A DNA stretch of 64,000 nt from contig NC_039512.1 in assembly GCF_003672135.1 (NCBI RefSeq), positions 14,648,874 to 14,712,873 of the forward strand, in the 5' to 3' direction. The translations under genes and the position numbers were made by a program. Within the stretch, counting starts at the first letter, position 1, and each line of letters starts with the position of its first letter. The DNA is from Ooceraea biroi. Its lineage: Eukaryota; Arthropoda; Insecta; Hymenoptera; Formicidae. Shown here piece by piece: positions 1 through 13,681 of the stretch. The notes under the pieces were generated by a model. It was not told where the DNA came from, did not search any database, and saw only the letters and a program-made list of their open reading frames with translations.

Positions 1-3000
1 AAGCTTTTGCACAGAATGACCGCCAGCTAGATCGTTCCCATCGTCTGGAAGTAACAATAGCGACGGCAGTAACAATTTCTCCATTGACTCGACCATGCGG
101 GCAAGGAATGAAAGGAAATCGCTGATATAACTAAAGCGGCAGGTTCGGCGAGAGTATGTCGATCAAGGGAACACATCAGCAAAGACGGAAAGATGCTTCG
201 ATTTTATATGCCTCCTTTATTTAACGCTGCAGCATTGTTACCATTGTAACAGATGTAACACGGTTGAGGAATTATTATATTGATATGAATGTAACGTTAA
301 ATCATTTTCAATCTTTTAAAGCACATACACGGATGAGCTGCGAATGAATTAGAGTGCAACAAACATTTATTGTTAAAATTCGAACGGGGGGTGCAAACGT
401 TGCATATTATATTGTTGCCTCGGGGATGAACGAATACCTGTAAACCACCGCTGCCAGAAATACATCGGACGCGAGCAATAAAAATAATTGTCTGTGTAGG
501 AGCAACCAACATGTTAACTGCAACTCGTTGCAAGATGGCGGCGGAAACAAAGGGCTGGGAATGACGTTGTTTACGAGCGCCGATTGTTTTAAAAAGCGAC
601 AAGAGAGTCGAGCATTGGTGGTCTCGGGAGAGAAAAAGAGATAGAAAGCGAGAAAGAGTTATATACAGGTAGCAATAAAGAGAGAGGAAAGAGGGGAGGA
701 AAGAGAAGAAGGAAAGAAAAAGATAGAGTACAAAGACGGCCTAACAACGGCCGAGCAAGGAATGAAAGAGGGTGAAGATTCCTTCAGCTCGGCTGGAAGA
801 TTCCGCTGCAGAGACGGGCTCGATTGCTTTATTGGACAGGATTAAAAAGCATTCTCGAGGCGATTGTTTGTAATTCTGATGAAAAAGCCGCACGATAAAG
901 GCATCGCCGGAAATTCAACGCCCGAGTTCCGAGCTGGGATTTAAAGCGGAGCTGATTTAAGCCCATTGCATTCCCGGCGTTCCCAATCCTGAGCGTGCTT
1001 ACTCCTCATGCGAATAATAACAGTCCGTCATCATCATCATCATTATCATCGTTATTACACAATATTATGTTCATTGTTGTGCGCATTGTATTTATACTTT
1101 ATTACAATATATTATATATAGCATGAAATGTGTTATATAACATGAAATTGCATATTTAGAGTACAATTTGTGTACGTAATAAATTATGATAATGTAGGAA
1201 AATTATATCATTGTTCAAGAATATGACGGTGCTCGCGTCATTTCTGAAATTCAATCCTAAAAAACTTGAGGTTCTCTGGAAATTATTATTGTACACGTGC
1301 TCCAGCGATATAGATTTGTACGCGTACTAGCTTTCGACAGTATTGTATACACGGGATACTTGACGTAGCGAAACAGGGTTTCTTTTGAATTGGTCTCTAT
1401 GCACGGAATATGGTGGATACGAGGAACTCCACTTACTTGAAACGATGATTATTTCAAGATGCACTTACAAAAATTGGCTGCCGCGCACCCTTTTTCAACG
1501 TTTCCGCCCTGCTATGCTTTTCCGAGGCGTTTCCAGGCAACGCAGCGATCTTACACGCCTCGCAAAGCGTCGATATATCGAACAACTTTCAGTACAATCT
1601 CGACAAAGTAGATATTCTTTCAATTAATCATTAGCAGATTACATGTGCGCTACAATCTAAATATTTTGTAGATTTTCGTCCAACAGATTCGCTTCATAAG
1701 TATCGTATTTTTGCGCATTTTACGTTTGCAATATGTAAATATGAATATTCTGCTTGTTTATTCATTTATTTATTGCAGCTATTTTTCACGATCTCGTCCT
1801 CGTTTCGCATCCTGTACGGAAAATGGATCGCCACGACTCGTTGAATTTCGCGCGGGTTGCATTCTTGAGGAGGATGATAAACAACGGCCGGTGCATTGGC
1901 GGGAAATAAATCGGCGAGGATCTCTTCGATCCTCCATTTTCGGGCCGCCCTCGATCCCTCTCGACATCAGAAAGCATCAACAAATCTGCCGAGACACGCG
2001 CGCAAGGTGTTTGGCGCTGGTCCAGCACTTCCGGTTCGCTGCGCGCGTTTACGACTCATCGCATCGCAAGCGAGTGAGTCCGTGATTCTCTCTCCTCGCA
2101 ACCCCTGGTAGTTTTATTTTAATGGAGTTTGCCGCTCCTCATCGCGCGAGGGAAGATGTATTAGCGTGAAAATGCTCAAAAGGTATCCGCGGGACCAGAA
2201 ACGTACGTGGATAAAGATTTCTCTCGCTTCCGGGATATATTATATCTCATACAGCTGCCCGAAAATATATATATATATCATCAACTTTAATTCGAAAAAT
2301 TAAACGAGCCGTTGATAATTAACGTTTTGCAATCCTGTTTTGTCGCCGCTAAAGTGTGTCCGTCTATTAGCACGAAAATGGCCGTCAGTAAGTACTTTTT
2401 AACTAGTAATCAAGTTAAGAGAGCTTCATCACTTTCTGATGGGCATCGCTTTTCAGCCTTAAAAGCGACACACAATAAATTTGCGTTTCAATTATATCAT
2501 TAAATTAGAAAACAATTGGAAAATTCATTCTCTTCTATTTGTGCTTATTATTGCACAACCGCCATCTTCGTTTCGGGAGTCTCAGACGGATGCTTGGTGA
2601 AAAGCTTTGATGCGATTGGAGGGTCGATGTCGCTACTGTGTGAACGAAGACAATCCTGTGTCATCACGTTGTCCACGCAAGGATATCGACAAGGACTTCA
2701 CCAAAGTGAACCAGCGTCTCTGTTGACGGAAGGAACGTGTTTCGCTTACCAGCCGGCCTTTGATCACGTGATTTCCTCCGATCGACCGTAATCATCCTTT
2801 CCTGTCGGCGTGCACGACGCCCTCGATGATACCAATCATTGCCCGTAGCATATCCTTCATCTGTATCGTCTTCGTTAAACGCGATACACTTGCTTCTCTC
2901 CAAATAATAACAAATAGAATAGTAATAAACAAATAGAATTTATTAATCATAAACCGCATCAAGGTTTTAATTTGCCCGTTCATTTTGTAAAATATAACAG

Positions 3001-4044
3001 AACCTTTAATAAATAAATAAGATGGAACGTTTTTGAAACGCATGTAGCAATGTTATATCGCAGTGTGGAAAACGCGCGTTCAACTCTTTAAAACACATAC
3101 ATCTCTGACAATTAAATCGCACGGAAGGTGCCTCTCTAGTCTCTGAAAAAAATATGATGAAGCGTCGCCGGTTGACGTGACAGCGTCATTTCGATGGAAA
3201 TTCCTGCCGGTGATAGGATGGTCTTCGTATAAATCCCTTTTGTCTGGCGTTTATAATAAAGCGATAAAGCGGTCGGCATCGACTTCTACGCTATTCTTCC
3301 ATTATGCCACGATTTGTATTACATCGTGCATATCAGTAAAACAATGGCTTATCACGTCCGTCATGTGCGTACGCGCGCGATCGTTCATAAAGCCCGTTAA
3401 CTATGCATTTTACAGTATTTACAGCATCATTTTATAGACTGAGAGTGAAACAATTGACTATTATCGCAAGATCTTCTTTCAATTTTACGAAACCATTTTG
3501 TTTCATCAAAACGGCTCTCTAAATTTTTTAATATGAAATTTATTTATTTATAGAAAAAGATTATCGTTATTCACAAAGAGCTTATACGAGGATCTTATAT
3601 CGGGGTTACGAGATAATTAAGCAGTTGAAACTTTTGCACTTGTTTCTCTTTTTCCAAAAGCATATTCTTTTTCTTGCTTCACAAGCTTTCCGTAAAGGGC
3701 AAAATTCTAAGCAGAAAGGGATTCCAGCATGTTACCGGCGACATAAAAACTAGCATATTCGCAATCGTCTGGAAGACCCGGAAGCGCGTATTCGCCGACC
3801 CGTAAACTTCGATAAAGCCTAGCCTTAAAGGTGATAAGGTTGCCGGTCAAAAGGGCGTGGCTTATCAGGCTTTCGCCTTCACGTCCGGACTTGCGGCGGG
3901 ACGCAGCTTTTTAACGGAGTCCGCTGTGGTATGTCGAACGTGCGTCTGGCTACGTCTGGTAGGCTATGAAATGCGGCCGCCGCCGGTTTGTTGCTGTAAA
4001 ATCAATATCGCTCTCCGCTCCCTCTTCTTCCCTCTCCACCGCAA

Positions 4045-4096
4045 TTCTCTCTCTCTCACACACATACACACACACACTCTCTCACTCTCTCTCTTT
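4045..4096. repeat. CT/CA compound microsatellite
   Basis: Tracts of CT, then CA, then CT dinucleotides, continuing into a pyrimidine-rich stretch. Confidence 0.85.
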
Positions 4097-4467
4097 CCAC
4101 GCTTTCTCCCTCTGATGCTGTCTCTCTCGCTTTTCTTCCCGCGTCTCGCTTGCAACCGGAAACGCGACGAGGAATGGCTCGAAACGCAAATACCAAAATT
4201 ACGGAATAATCATAAGGAAAAAACCTCTAGTCATCCTTTCGTCCCGAGTTTATTGAAAGAGAAAAACAAGTACTCTGTATAATTGTGTTGCTTGTAAATT
4301 TTATTACTCACTTTAGAAACAATGAAACTGTAAGCATTTTACATAATTGCAAGATAACGATGTTTGCTACATATCTGGAAAGCATTTTACTAGCAATTAA
4401 TATCATTAGCTTTTCGTTATCAACGATTATTAAGCAATACGCGCGGCAGTGTTGAAAGAGAGAAAGA

Positions 4468-4489
4468 GGGGGGGGGGGAGAGAGAGAGA
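4468..4489. repeat. G11 run followed by (AG)n
   Basis: Eleven consecutive G at 4468-4478, then AG dinucleotides. Confidence 0.85.
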
Positions 4490-5499
4490 AATAAAGAGGC
4501 TGAAATTCCCCCCATACGCTAAATCGCATCATTAATTCAGAGTATCGTAAAAGCGCACACGGAGAGATGCTTTTTATTTTTACGGGCCACATTGTTCGTA
4601 AATATGGTTGTTACGTAGCAGCGGTGGCCGGAAACGCGGCAAACCCGTTAAGCGACAGTTTAACGCTTCCTCGTAACGATTCTTCTTCGTAACAAGTACT
4701 CTTTGCGATGCAGAGCGGCCTCAGGTGTCGAGTCCGCCCCGGCTTTTACTCGATATTTCAATCAACCGACCGCCGTGCCGCGTTTAATCGCTTCAACGCG
4801 TTTCCGGGGGGAACTTATTAGATCGCCTGCGAGATCAAGGCTCGGAATCTGTTGGCTGAAACGCTTGTTTATGTGCCGCATAATTCCACACTTCCCTGCA
4901 TGTCGTCCGGTTCGTTGAGAAAGAAATCGGATCAGATCGGTCAGATCTGGCGAATCGACCGAAATTGTCTTTCTGATCCAAAAGCGGGGACCAAAAACGT
5001 TCGGCACAGGGTGACGGCACAGAGACGTTTTCCGGTTGTATAAGTAAGTAAGCGGGTAAGAGAGCTCGTTTCCTTCTCATAGTTTAGCGCCAGCTTCGGA
5101 TCACGCACTTTGCCGGCAAGTTAGCGGCAAGTTGCCGCCTAGTTCAGGCCCGTGCTCGTATACCGAGCTGCAGGTGCGGCCGCTTTGAGAGAACTTTGAC
5201 ACGTATTATACTCGTTAAGTTGGAGTTCTCGCAACCACTCTTGCAACCATCCGCGTGCGCGCGCCCGATACCACTCGATCGCAAGTTAATCGTCCGTTTG
5301 CTCAGCAATTTGGCAAATTGAAAATTATCTACTTGAAGAAATTAATTGGCTGTTCAGGGTGTTAATGATGCACGCTGACACAGACTCACAAATTCGTAAC
5401 GGCTGAAAGAGTGAGGAAACACTTTAACTACTTTCCAACTAACTTGTTTTTCAAATTCCTTTTACGTCTAAAAGATTTTTCCACAGATACGTTTAATAT

Positions 5500-5515
5500 A
5501 AAATTCTAGAATTTT
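5500..5515. repeat. 16-bp palindrome
   Basis: AAAATTCTAGAATTTT, a perfect palindrome that overlaps the first heat-shock-element-like site. Confidence 0.7.
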
Positions 5516-5541
5516 CTCAACTAGAGAATTCGGGAATTTTC
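5504..5541. promoter_or_regulatory. Two heat-shock-element-like trimers
   Basis: TTC-TA-GAA-TT-TTC at 5504-5516 and TTC-GG-GAA-TT-TTC at 5529-5541 each fit the three-unit nTTCnnGAAnnTTCn heat-shock element with all nine core bases, start to start 25 bp. No gene is recognised next to them, so function is unproven and chance in AT-rich DNA is possible. Confidence 0.3.
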
Positions 5542-6660
5542 CAAGTTTGCGAATTTACAAGTGGAGAGTTAGAAAGTTGAGAGAAAGGAAAGAGTTCCGA
5601 TCAGATAGCGTGTGATATCTGGCCGATTTTGCAGGCTTCTGAAAAAGTCGGGAGACTCTTTGAAGCCACGAAGACCGAATGTAAATCTAATACGGAATGC
5701 ACGCCGAGAAAGCGGGAGCCCTTCGGATATCATGCATAGCGATTGTGGACTCGGTTAAATTTGCCCATCACGGATAGGTCGAAGGTTACCAAACTTCAAA
5801 CGATACCACACGTTACATGAGAAGCGACAATCACCGTTCGTTGTTTATAGTTTCAGAATTTTCCATATTAATTGGTAAAAACTCAAGGATTAAATACGCC
5901 TTAATTGAAAAAATGTATTCTAAGATTTTATTTAATTTTCTCTGTATATACAAGTTCATTTATTATTCATATATAGCTTTCTACGAATTAATTAGTTTAC
6001 TTGAAACAAGAAAATTCAAGCATGCAAGTATTAAAAATTTCATATTTGTTAGACGTTGCAATTCTCATCTCTGAACTTTTTGATTACGCTGAGGCTTTAC
6101 ATTTTCCTCGAGAATTAAAAAGAAGTAGAAGATGGATTCGCGTTGAGGGTAGAATATCGTGGTCCGATCGTGATTCTCTTGAGGATCTCTTCATGTGCAA
6201 TACCATGCCAGGGGTTGCAATTTCTCGAGAACATTCCCGCTGCATCCTTTGGAGACTCTGGTCGTTCTACTTGCATCCTAGATGTCTTTACTCCGCCGAG
6301 GTTCAGGATTCCTTAGACACGCTCCTCCAGTCTCATCTGACGAATTACATTTCCTGAGATTTTGTCACGTTATCTCCAGAAGGAAGTCTGGCATTGTTAG
6401 CGTGCACCGTCTAAGCGTTTAATCGCCTCGAGGCGAGCTCTCATTATCATGAGTCTCTAGCTCTGCAAAATTCGGCCCGATAAAATATTTCCTGTTTTCA
6501 TTTCATTTCAATCTCGTCTCATGTCGAAGGTACCAATCTCGAAACATCAAAATTTGCAGCTTATAAAATTTCAACTCTGCAAAAATAGCAACGTTTGATA
6601 AAAATTCAATTCCTCTGAAGTTGACAAATATTCTATTTTTTCTTTTACGATGTTTCATCA

Positions 6661-6692
6661 TTTCCAAGTTTCCAAATTCGAAAACTTGGAAA
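6661..6692. repeat. Stem-loop, 11-bp arms
   Basis: TTTCCAAGTTT at 6661-6671 and AAACTTGGAAA at 6682-6692 are exact inverted copies around a 10-nt loop. Confidence 0.7.
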
Positions 6693-8299
6693 GTTTAGTG
6701 CGACGTTCTCGAAGAGTGAATACGAGCTTTAGCATTTCCTAGCACCCTCAGTTAATCCACGGTTTCTCGATAAGACTCTGAGGCTTGTCGAAGCTCGATT
6801 TATCGCAGCACAATATGTCGCAAGCTAGTACTTGCAAGCTCGGGCTCGAAAAGCAACGATCGATCGCCGACGCGTAACCCTTGTAATTTGTTCACGTAAG
6901 TTCGTCCCTAGTCTAGTTCTAGTCATGCTAATATGTACCGTATTAGATAACAGCATTCTGCAACTTTTAAATTTCATTTCGATCCTTTATTCCTCGCATC
7001 ACTAATATTACAACATTTCTGAATACTGAGGCACTAAACAAATACTGATGAATGTTGCTGCGAGGAAAAGACGTAAAAGCTATCGCCTCGCTGTTTATTC
7101 TTTTTCCAGGATCTATTCTACTATATCTACTTCCGTGCAGGTATATCGAGATTCAGGTGTAAATTAGAAAAAAGTAGAGTTTCTTGGGAAGTTTTGGAGT
7201 AAGGTCTTCCTGCATCATACCCTCATTCGCTGCTATCCGTTCCCTACAATCTCAGTCTGCCGTGTTGGTGCTATATATACGCGTACGTGTGTTTGAGCAT
7301 ACAACAGCGAACAAGATGCACCGGTGTTATCAACCATAACATGCATCAACGTGGAGCAAAATGTTAGTTGTAAACTAATATTAAGTTATGAAGTAAATAA
7401 ACGCGAGTTACGTTATTGTTTGGCCCAAAATTATAAAATGCAATTTTAAGCCCTCTCTGCGAGTGGCAGTTGGAATTCTCCGATACCTTGAAGCTCAGCA
7501 ATTTAATGATTAATTTAATAACTACACATACTGCATCGTCGAGCAACAACAAACTATATTCATAGAAAAATTCTTCACGCTCTGAAATTAATAATAAAAA
7601 TAAATAGTAAACATTATGGATTAAAGTATCGGGAAATTTGTACGATGCAACTATAAAAATTAAACAATTACTTCAGTTTTGTTAGAAGAAATAAAATTCT
7701 AATATCGATCTCTTTCTTTCTCATGATCTTGTAGATTAATTAAAACACTTATAATAAATAAATGACTCAATTGTATGCGCAAAGAATATCTGGCAGAACA
7801 CTTGTTTACGTGGATTATAATCGCGTGTGACAAACGAAGTGACATTTTGAGTAATAAAGTTTATATTTCATCAAGAACGTTGAGATACCTCAACAACAAA
7901 GTGAGTGGCATTATTTATGGCAGCACTAAATTTTATGTTTGAATAACGGTGTTACCACGAGATCGCACTTTTTTTCGTCCGGCGGTTATTAAATAACCAG
8001 TAATTAAATTACTGCCGCTATTAATTTCGTCTGTCGTCTCTCGCTCTCTCTATCATCCGTCTCTTGCGCGCTTCTTTATAAAATTCTTTCCTGGGAATTG
8101 GCAATACCTAAAGTATAATATAAGGTGTCGCGGTCGTGGAATGAAAGTGCATTCACTTTAACGTATTCAGCGAGTTTTCACGGCATTTAAATATTTAATT
8201 GCATGCAGCATAAGAAATGAAAGTATTTCCTATAACTTTTAATAGATCCATGAAAGTAATGAAGAACTCAATCTTGTCTGTTATATTAAAATTTTATTT

Positions 8300-8329
8300 T
8301 TATTCTTATTCTTATTCTTATTCTTATTC
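8300..8329. repeat. (TTATTC)5 tandem repeat
   Basis: Five perfect hexamer units. Confidence 0.9.
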
Positions 8330-11300
8330 TGATCTTTTTATTTTCATATCTTTTTTAATTTTTTCATTTTACTAAACGAGAAGTGAAAAAATTGTGAAAA
8401 ATTGTGTAAAACATGCGCTTTTCGCGATTAAAAGTAAATTACATTAATTTCTTATTTATTTCGTCGTTTTTCCGCCGCATATTCGTGAAATAATTTACGT
8501 TATGTTAATCTAAACTGGAAATTTTATGTTGTAGCAGTCGCATAGGAAATTTATATCCGTCGCTGGGTGCATGCCAAACGTTGGGACTATATACGAGTCT
8601 CGGAATATAGAGAGGTATCTCGTCTCGTCTCTTCGTAATGACACTTTAAAAGTTAGCCAATGTCTCAGCTCGATAGAGATATGCGCATCGGTATCTTCAG
8701 CGAGATGAAACTTCTTGAGAATGCAGCCCTGTATCGGATGGTGATGCATCGGAAACGCAGTTATCGTTACTCGAATTAATTGACTGTTTCAGATCAATTT
8801 TTCACATATTCACGTCTGCCACTTTTTTTCTAAAACATTTGCATTCCCAAGAGCAATCTTTTCCCAAGATTCTTTGTGACATTCTCTGAATTGCGTCTGG
8901 AGATGCTACATACTTTAGACAAAAATTTCAAAATTGTCAGTCATAATGATTCAGAAATGGCGGGAACTCACTCTCGAGCAAAACACCCGATGAATTTCAC
9001 GGACGATTTTAAGGAATAGTACAGCTGATTTCCATTTAGTCTTTATCTTTTCGCTCGCTGCGAGGAACTCTCGCAGATACGCGCTCGTAAAGTTCAATCT
9101 GCGCGCGAAAAAACGAAGAAAAGCGAGCGGAGGGCGAAACGGGAGGGACACGGGGATGGAAATGGAAGACACCGCGGCGGGAGAACAAAACTTTTCGACG
9201 TCCCTCTCGTATCCGCGCTGACAGAAGCGGTATTATGGAGGAGAGCGGCGGACGTAGAGGGTGAAATCGATGGGGCGAGGCAGGATAGAGCAAAAAAGCG
9301 GAAGAGAGAGAGAGAATGGAAAAAAGAAAGCAAGACACTCTCGATTGTGAACAGCGATTCGCGCCAGGCGATATTAATCCCGCGAAACGGAAATTTATAT
9401 CCGTGCAAGAAGGAATGTGCGTTTACGTACGTACGTACATAAATAATGCTATTTCTGACGCTTACTTTAACGTGATCAAGAATGCTCAGTATCGCAATGA
9501 TGCAACAAATACGCGCACGACGAAACACTACGTTTCCGTTGTGCAGCGTGTGCACAGTCAAAAAATCGAGCGGTGCTTTTCACGGGTGATTCCCGGCGCA
9601 TTGAATGCGCCGAGCTGTCGGCTCGTCACTTCCGGTTAGTTAACCGCATTTGAAAGGCGGCCTGCTCCAGAATCGAGAACACGATTCGAGATACGCGCCG
9701 GGAATGCGCGCCTCCCTCGCTACGAAAGACACTTCCTCCGAGACCGAAGACAATCGATACTGTGCCGTCGTTTTCCCCCGCGGAAAACCGGGGAACGTAC
9801 CTACTATTATGCAATCGAGAGTTTGTATGTGTGTGAGAGTGATGCAAGAATTCTAACAGTGCCACTGCGTGTGCAATGCCATATTCTCCCATTTTTACGT
9901 TGCAGCATCCCGCGTGTTGTTTAGTAAAACAACTGCGCACACCTTTTGTGAGATGTAATCGGAATTGCGAAGTTATTCATGAAATTTGAAGACTGTTATA
10001 TCTCTCGGTGGTGTAATTTTCACTTTCAGGCGATATCTTTAAATATTTGCCGCACACATACATACATACATCAATAACAGGATGTCAATCGAAACCACAT
10101 TTGATTCATGGAGAGAAACTGTAGGATTCCGATTGAATCCATCGAGATTTGTCGACGAAACCGAATTCAATTCGTCAAAATCTCCCGGGCGGTCTTTCCG
10201 CCGCAAGATACGATAAAGTGCAACGGACCCGACCCTTTCGACTGGTCCTTCAATGGAATCGTCGGTATCGTGGGGCACGAAGGAAACAAAATTGATCATC
10301 CTGGCGGTGGCGAAAGTTTCATGGCCATGCGTCATCTTAATTGGCTTAATGCCGACAAGTTATAGCGCTATACCTCCCTCGCTCGCCCACTTTTTCCGCG
10401 CTTTCCTCCGTCAGCTCTACCATTGCCGTATGGAAGAATCGCCATCTGGAAGTTTCGTAAGGACTGCACAACGTACGTGCAGAATTCCCATGGGGAGTGG
10501 TTACGTTAGCGACACTGCAACGCAGAGCTACGGCGAATTGCATCGCGAAGCTTCCCCCTCAATTTTCCTCTTTTTATCGGATACAGTTGGGGTTTAATGA
10601 AACTTTTTCTAGAAATTAATGTTATATCTAATGTTTTAATGTTGCGCCAGCCAAGATTTGTTGCGCGCTCTGATACGTGAAGTAAGGATATCCGAGAGAG
10701 AAAGAGAGAGAAGAATGCTCGACGCTCTGTAATCATTAACTCTTCGAGCTTATTCGTCATCCTTAGGCATGATGAGGCGTAATTGAAAGTGGAGGGAAGG
10801 TCGCCGTTCTCTGAAATTTAGCAGACTGCGAGCTTACTTGGTTAAAAATCGAGGATTTCTCATTTGGGACAAGAACATCGTCTACGAGAGTTGTTTCCAC
10901 GGGATCATGTAAATCGACCGGGAAGGAAAGGGTTTGGGGTTTGCAAGTGGACTGCTGCCAAGCCAAATCGAAAAGAGAACTCGTGCGGTGAGAATATACG
11001 AAGGGCCGGGGACTCCGAGCATGCTCGATTTCTTCCTTGGCGTCGACTCGCGAATAAATTTAATATCCTGTGCCATTCCGCGAGTTGTAGAATTGCGGCA
11101 CGATAAAAGCCACCCTTTCTGATACGCCGCTCCTTTCGAGAACTAAGCGCTCTCATTTCGAGTCAGCCGGGGAATTGCTTTAGTTTCAGCGCACTGAAAT
11201 GTTCGTGAAATTTCAGTGTGCCGTGTTTATGAAAATGTGCAGGAGTCTTCGCGAATTAATAAATTCGATGCAACAGGATACACGCGGCAATTCTCATTTG

Positions 11301-12598
11301 GAGAAATTTAACAAATATTTCGATATGAAAATGCACGAGGATTATTTTGAGAAGAAAGATGAAACACAGAAACCGAGCAGAGAGAATGGTACTCGCGCAA
11401 GTGCTAGTTTCAAAGTGGGAAAGCAGATAAAGCAGATTCGTTATCAGAAATAATATCTCCGTCCAGTCTAGTAATCAAGCGGTTCGACCTTCCGGTGTGG
11501 CGGCGCTTCCGGCTTCCCGCCCGTCGCGGTCATTAAACGATGCAATCCGCGATTGTACTCGACCGAGAAATTAATTTTCCGGCTTCGTTAGTGCCATAAT
11601 GAGCTCGTCGGCGCCGATCGCGCGGCAAAATGCACGACTCATCGCGCTTTTCGCCACCCCTTATGTTCGATCATTGTCAGCAGAATTTCCACGATGCAAA
11701 CAATCTGAGTGTTCATTTTTCCTCGGTAGCGTAAAAACACAAAAACGATTTTGCTGGGCGGTTTACGATTATTTCAATCATCAGTGCGAATATATCGGGC
11801 GTTTCTCAGAAATAACACTTTTAATTTGTTGACTCGTGTCCTTTTGGCATTGACCGATTCAATTCTGTCTCGAAATAATCGCGAGCAACAATCGCGAACT
11901 CCCGTAATCCGCTCATTTCAGCTTAATTGCTACGAAACATAAATTCTTCGGGCTTTCTGTTGCGGCTCCTATTCGCAAAGCTGTATTAATTTGAGCTTCC
12001 AACGGAAACGCGAACGAAACTAATGACGACGATCGAGACTTGTTATTAGCACGGAAAAAACGCGCCGATGGGATTAAAAGAAAATAGCCAGTGAAAATAG
12101 CGAGCGAATGGTACGTCGTCTGTTTTCATCACTCTTATAATTCGACGTTTGCAACGTTATATTGGATACATGAAATTTCGTTAAAACATAATCACCCTTT
12201 TATCTTCAGTCAAGTGACAATATTAAAAGGAAATGATAAAGATTGATACGATCAGGGGAATACAACTCAGAATTAATGTAATTTTGACTTTGTGTTAAAG
12301 TATGTATTTCATGTATGTATAAACATGTATGTATTTTAATAAATGGAAAAAGTTAAACGTTACCAAATCCCATAAATGTTCAATATATTGCATTAGAGCT
12401 GTTTTGATTCTACTTTTCAAGCTTAATCCCGTTAGTGCGTATTATACATATGGTTATTGTAGCTCTCTGCAACCTGAAATTTTCAAATTTCCAACTACAC
12501 AATTTCGTCGGGGAATTCAATGGCAAGGCTCGACATAGAAATCAGTCGTGCAATTTCGCGAATACCATCGTGTTCTTTTCGCAAGCGATACATATCAA

Positions 12599-12610
12599 GG
12601 GGGGGGGGGG
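12599..12610. repeat. G12 homopolymer
   Basis: Twelve consecutive G on the plus strand, the longest G run in the window. Confidence 0.85.
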
Positions 12611-13655
12611 ACAAAACGTGCGCGCGCTTGTCGGACGGTAAATTGAAAAAAGTTTTTTACGCGTCTCGATCCTGTCGATTCCAGAATCGATGGCGCCACG
12701 AACCAGACCGAACATCTGGTACATGGCACCGACCCATCAGGTAGTCGATCCGAGTTTCTTACTGCTTACCCACACCCTCGGCTCTATCCACCGTTCCCCC
12801 TTGGCACCCCCGTTGGCTGCCACGACATTCTTTCCCTTTTTACTCGTTGCCGCTGGAAAATCCCCGAGATTTTCTTGGATTTCCCGAAACCACGGACTGA
12901 AAAGTCGCCGAGCACGTCGATCGTGCGCCGCGATGTCGAGTGTGTTAACACAAGGGTAGGAAATGTGGGGATGCGATGTACGTCTCGCAAGATCAATCGA
13001 GTTGCGAAATCCCATCCTCTGAAATTCCCTATTTCTATACCGCGCTCTCTCCCTCGTATCTCAAAATTTATAAATAATTCGTAGGTTTTCGAAATTTCAT
13101 CCATGTTCGCGTTTCTCTCGCGCGAGATGACAATACTTACGAACGAGGACCTTTCGCGCGAAGCACGTAACACTGTAACTACATTACCTATTATCTGTTA
13201 TAGAAAAAGTCTCTGCAATAATTTTATCGTGTGCCTGAATTTTTTGAAACTATATAAATTGTTCCATTCTTTGCTATTTCTATTTTAAGTCATTTTTATT
13301 CAGGACTTTTTAATCCAGTATCTAATATCCTGCTGAATGAACCCACTTTCTCTCTCTCGTCCTTTCGAGAATTACAGTGGACGCACGCTTGCCCTTCCGC
13401 GAGCTGGCTTGCCCTTTGACGCGCGAAAGTCTAATCGAGAACAAGGGATGAGAAAAATGTATCAGAAGCTTCGTCTGGGCAAGTTCGCAGCCAGAGAGAT
13501 CAAAGGGGATGTGTAATTTACTTCGGGGTTCCGAGATGTCGAAAGGTGGACGCCCTCGAGGGTAACTTGCGTGCCCAGACATGTGTACGTGAAAGGTCCT
13601 TTGCAAGATCAATAGTGGTCTTACAGAATGTGTTCATCTCTCTCAATAATATCAA

Positions 13656-13681
13656 AGTATTGATAAAAATTTATCAATACT
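13656..13681. repeat. Inverted repeat, 12-bp arms with 2-nt spacer
   Basis: AGTATTGATAAA at 13656-13667 and TTTATCAATACT at 13670-13681 are exact inverted copies separated by AA. Confidence 0.75.

Larger units (their letters stand above)
1..5480. other. No gene seen (probable intron of the stargazin-like gene or intergenic)
   Basis: The open frames here are short and show no recognisable domain. The stretch contains a purine-rich tract (about 601-760), a CT/CA microsatellite (4045-4096), an 11-G run (4468-4478) and CpG-richer patches at about 1780-2110 and 4620-5300. I looked for later exons of the stargazin-like gene on the minus strand and saw none. Confidence 0.6.

Noticed and set aside
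7272..7279. TATATATA as a plus-strand core promoter
   Set aside because: The only downstream ATG opens a seven-codon frame and no exon follows; a chance match is likely in AT-rich DNA.
9094..9561. 155-codon minus-strand open frame
   Set aside because: Overlapping open frames on both strands in a CpG-rich, purine-biased patch; Ser/Phe/Arg-rich product of low complexity.
12737..13015. Possible minus-strand exon ending at a GTAAGC donor
   Set aside because: The frame is open and the donor acceptable, but the translation is unlike a calcium-channel gamma subunit and the acceptor side has no clear pyrimidine tract.
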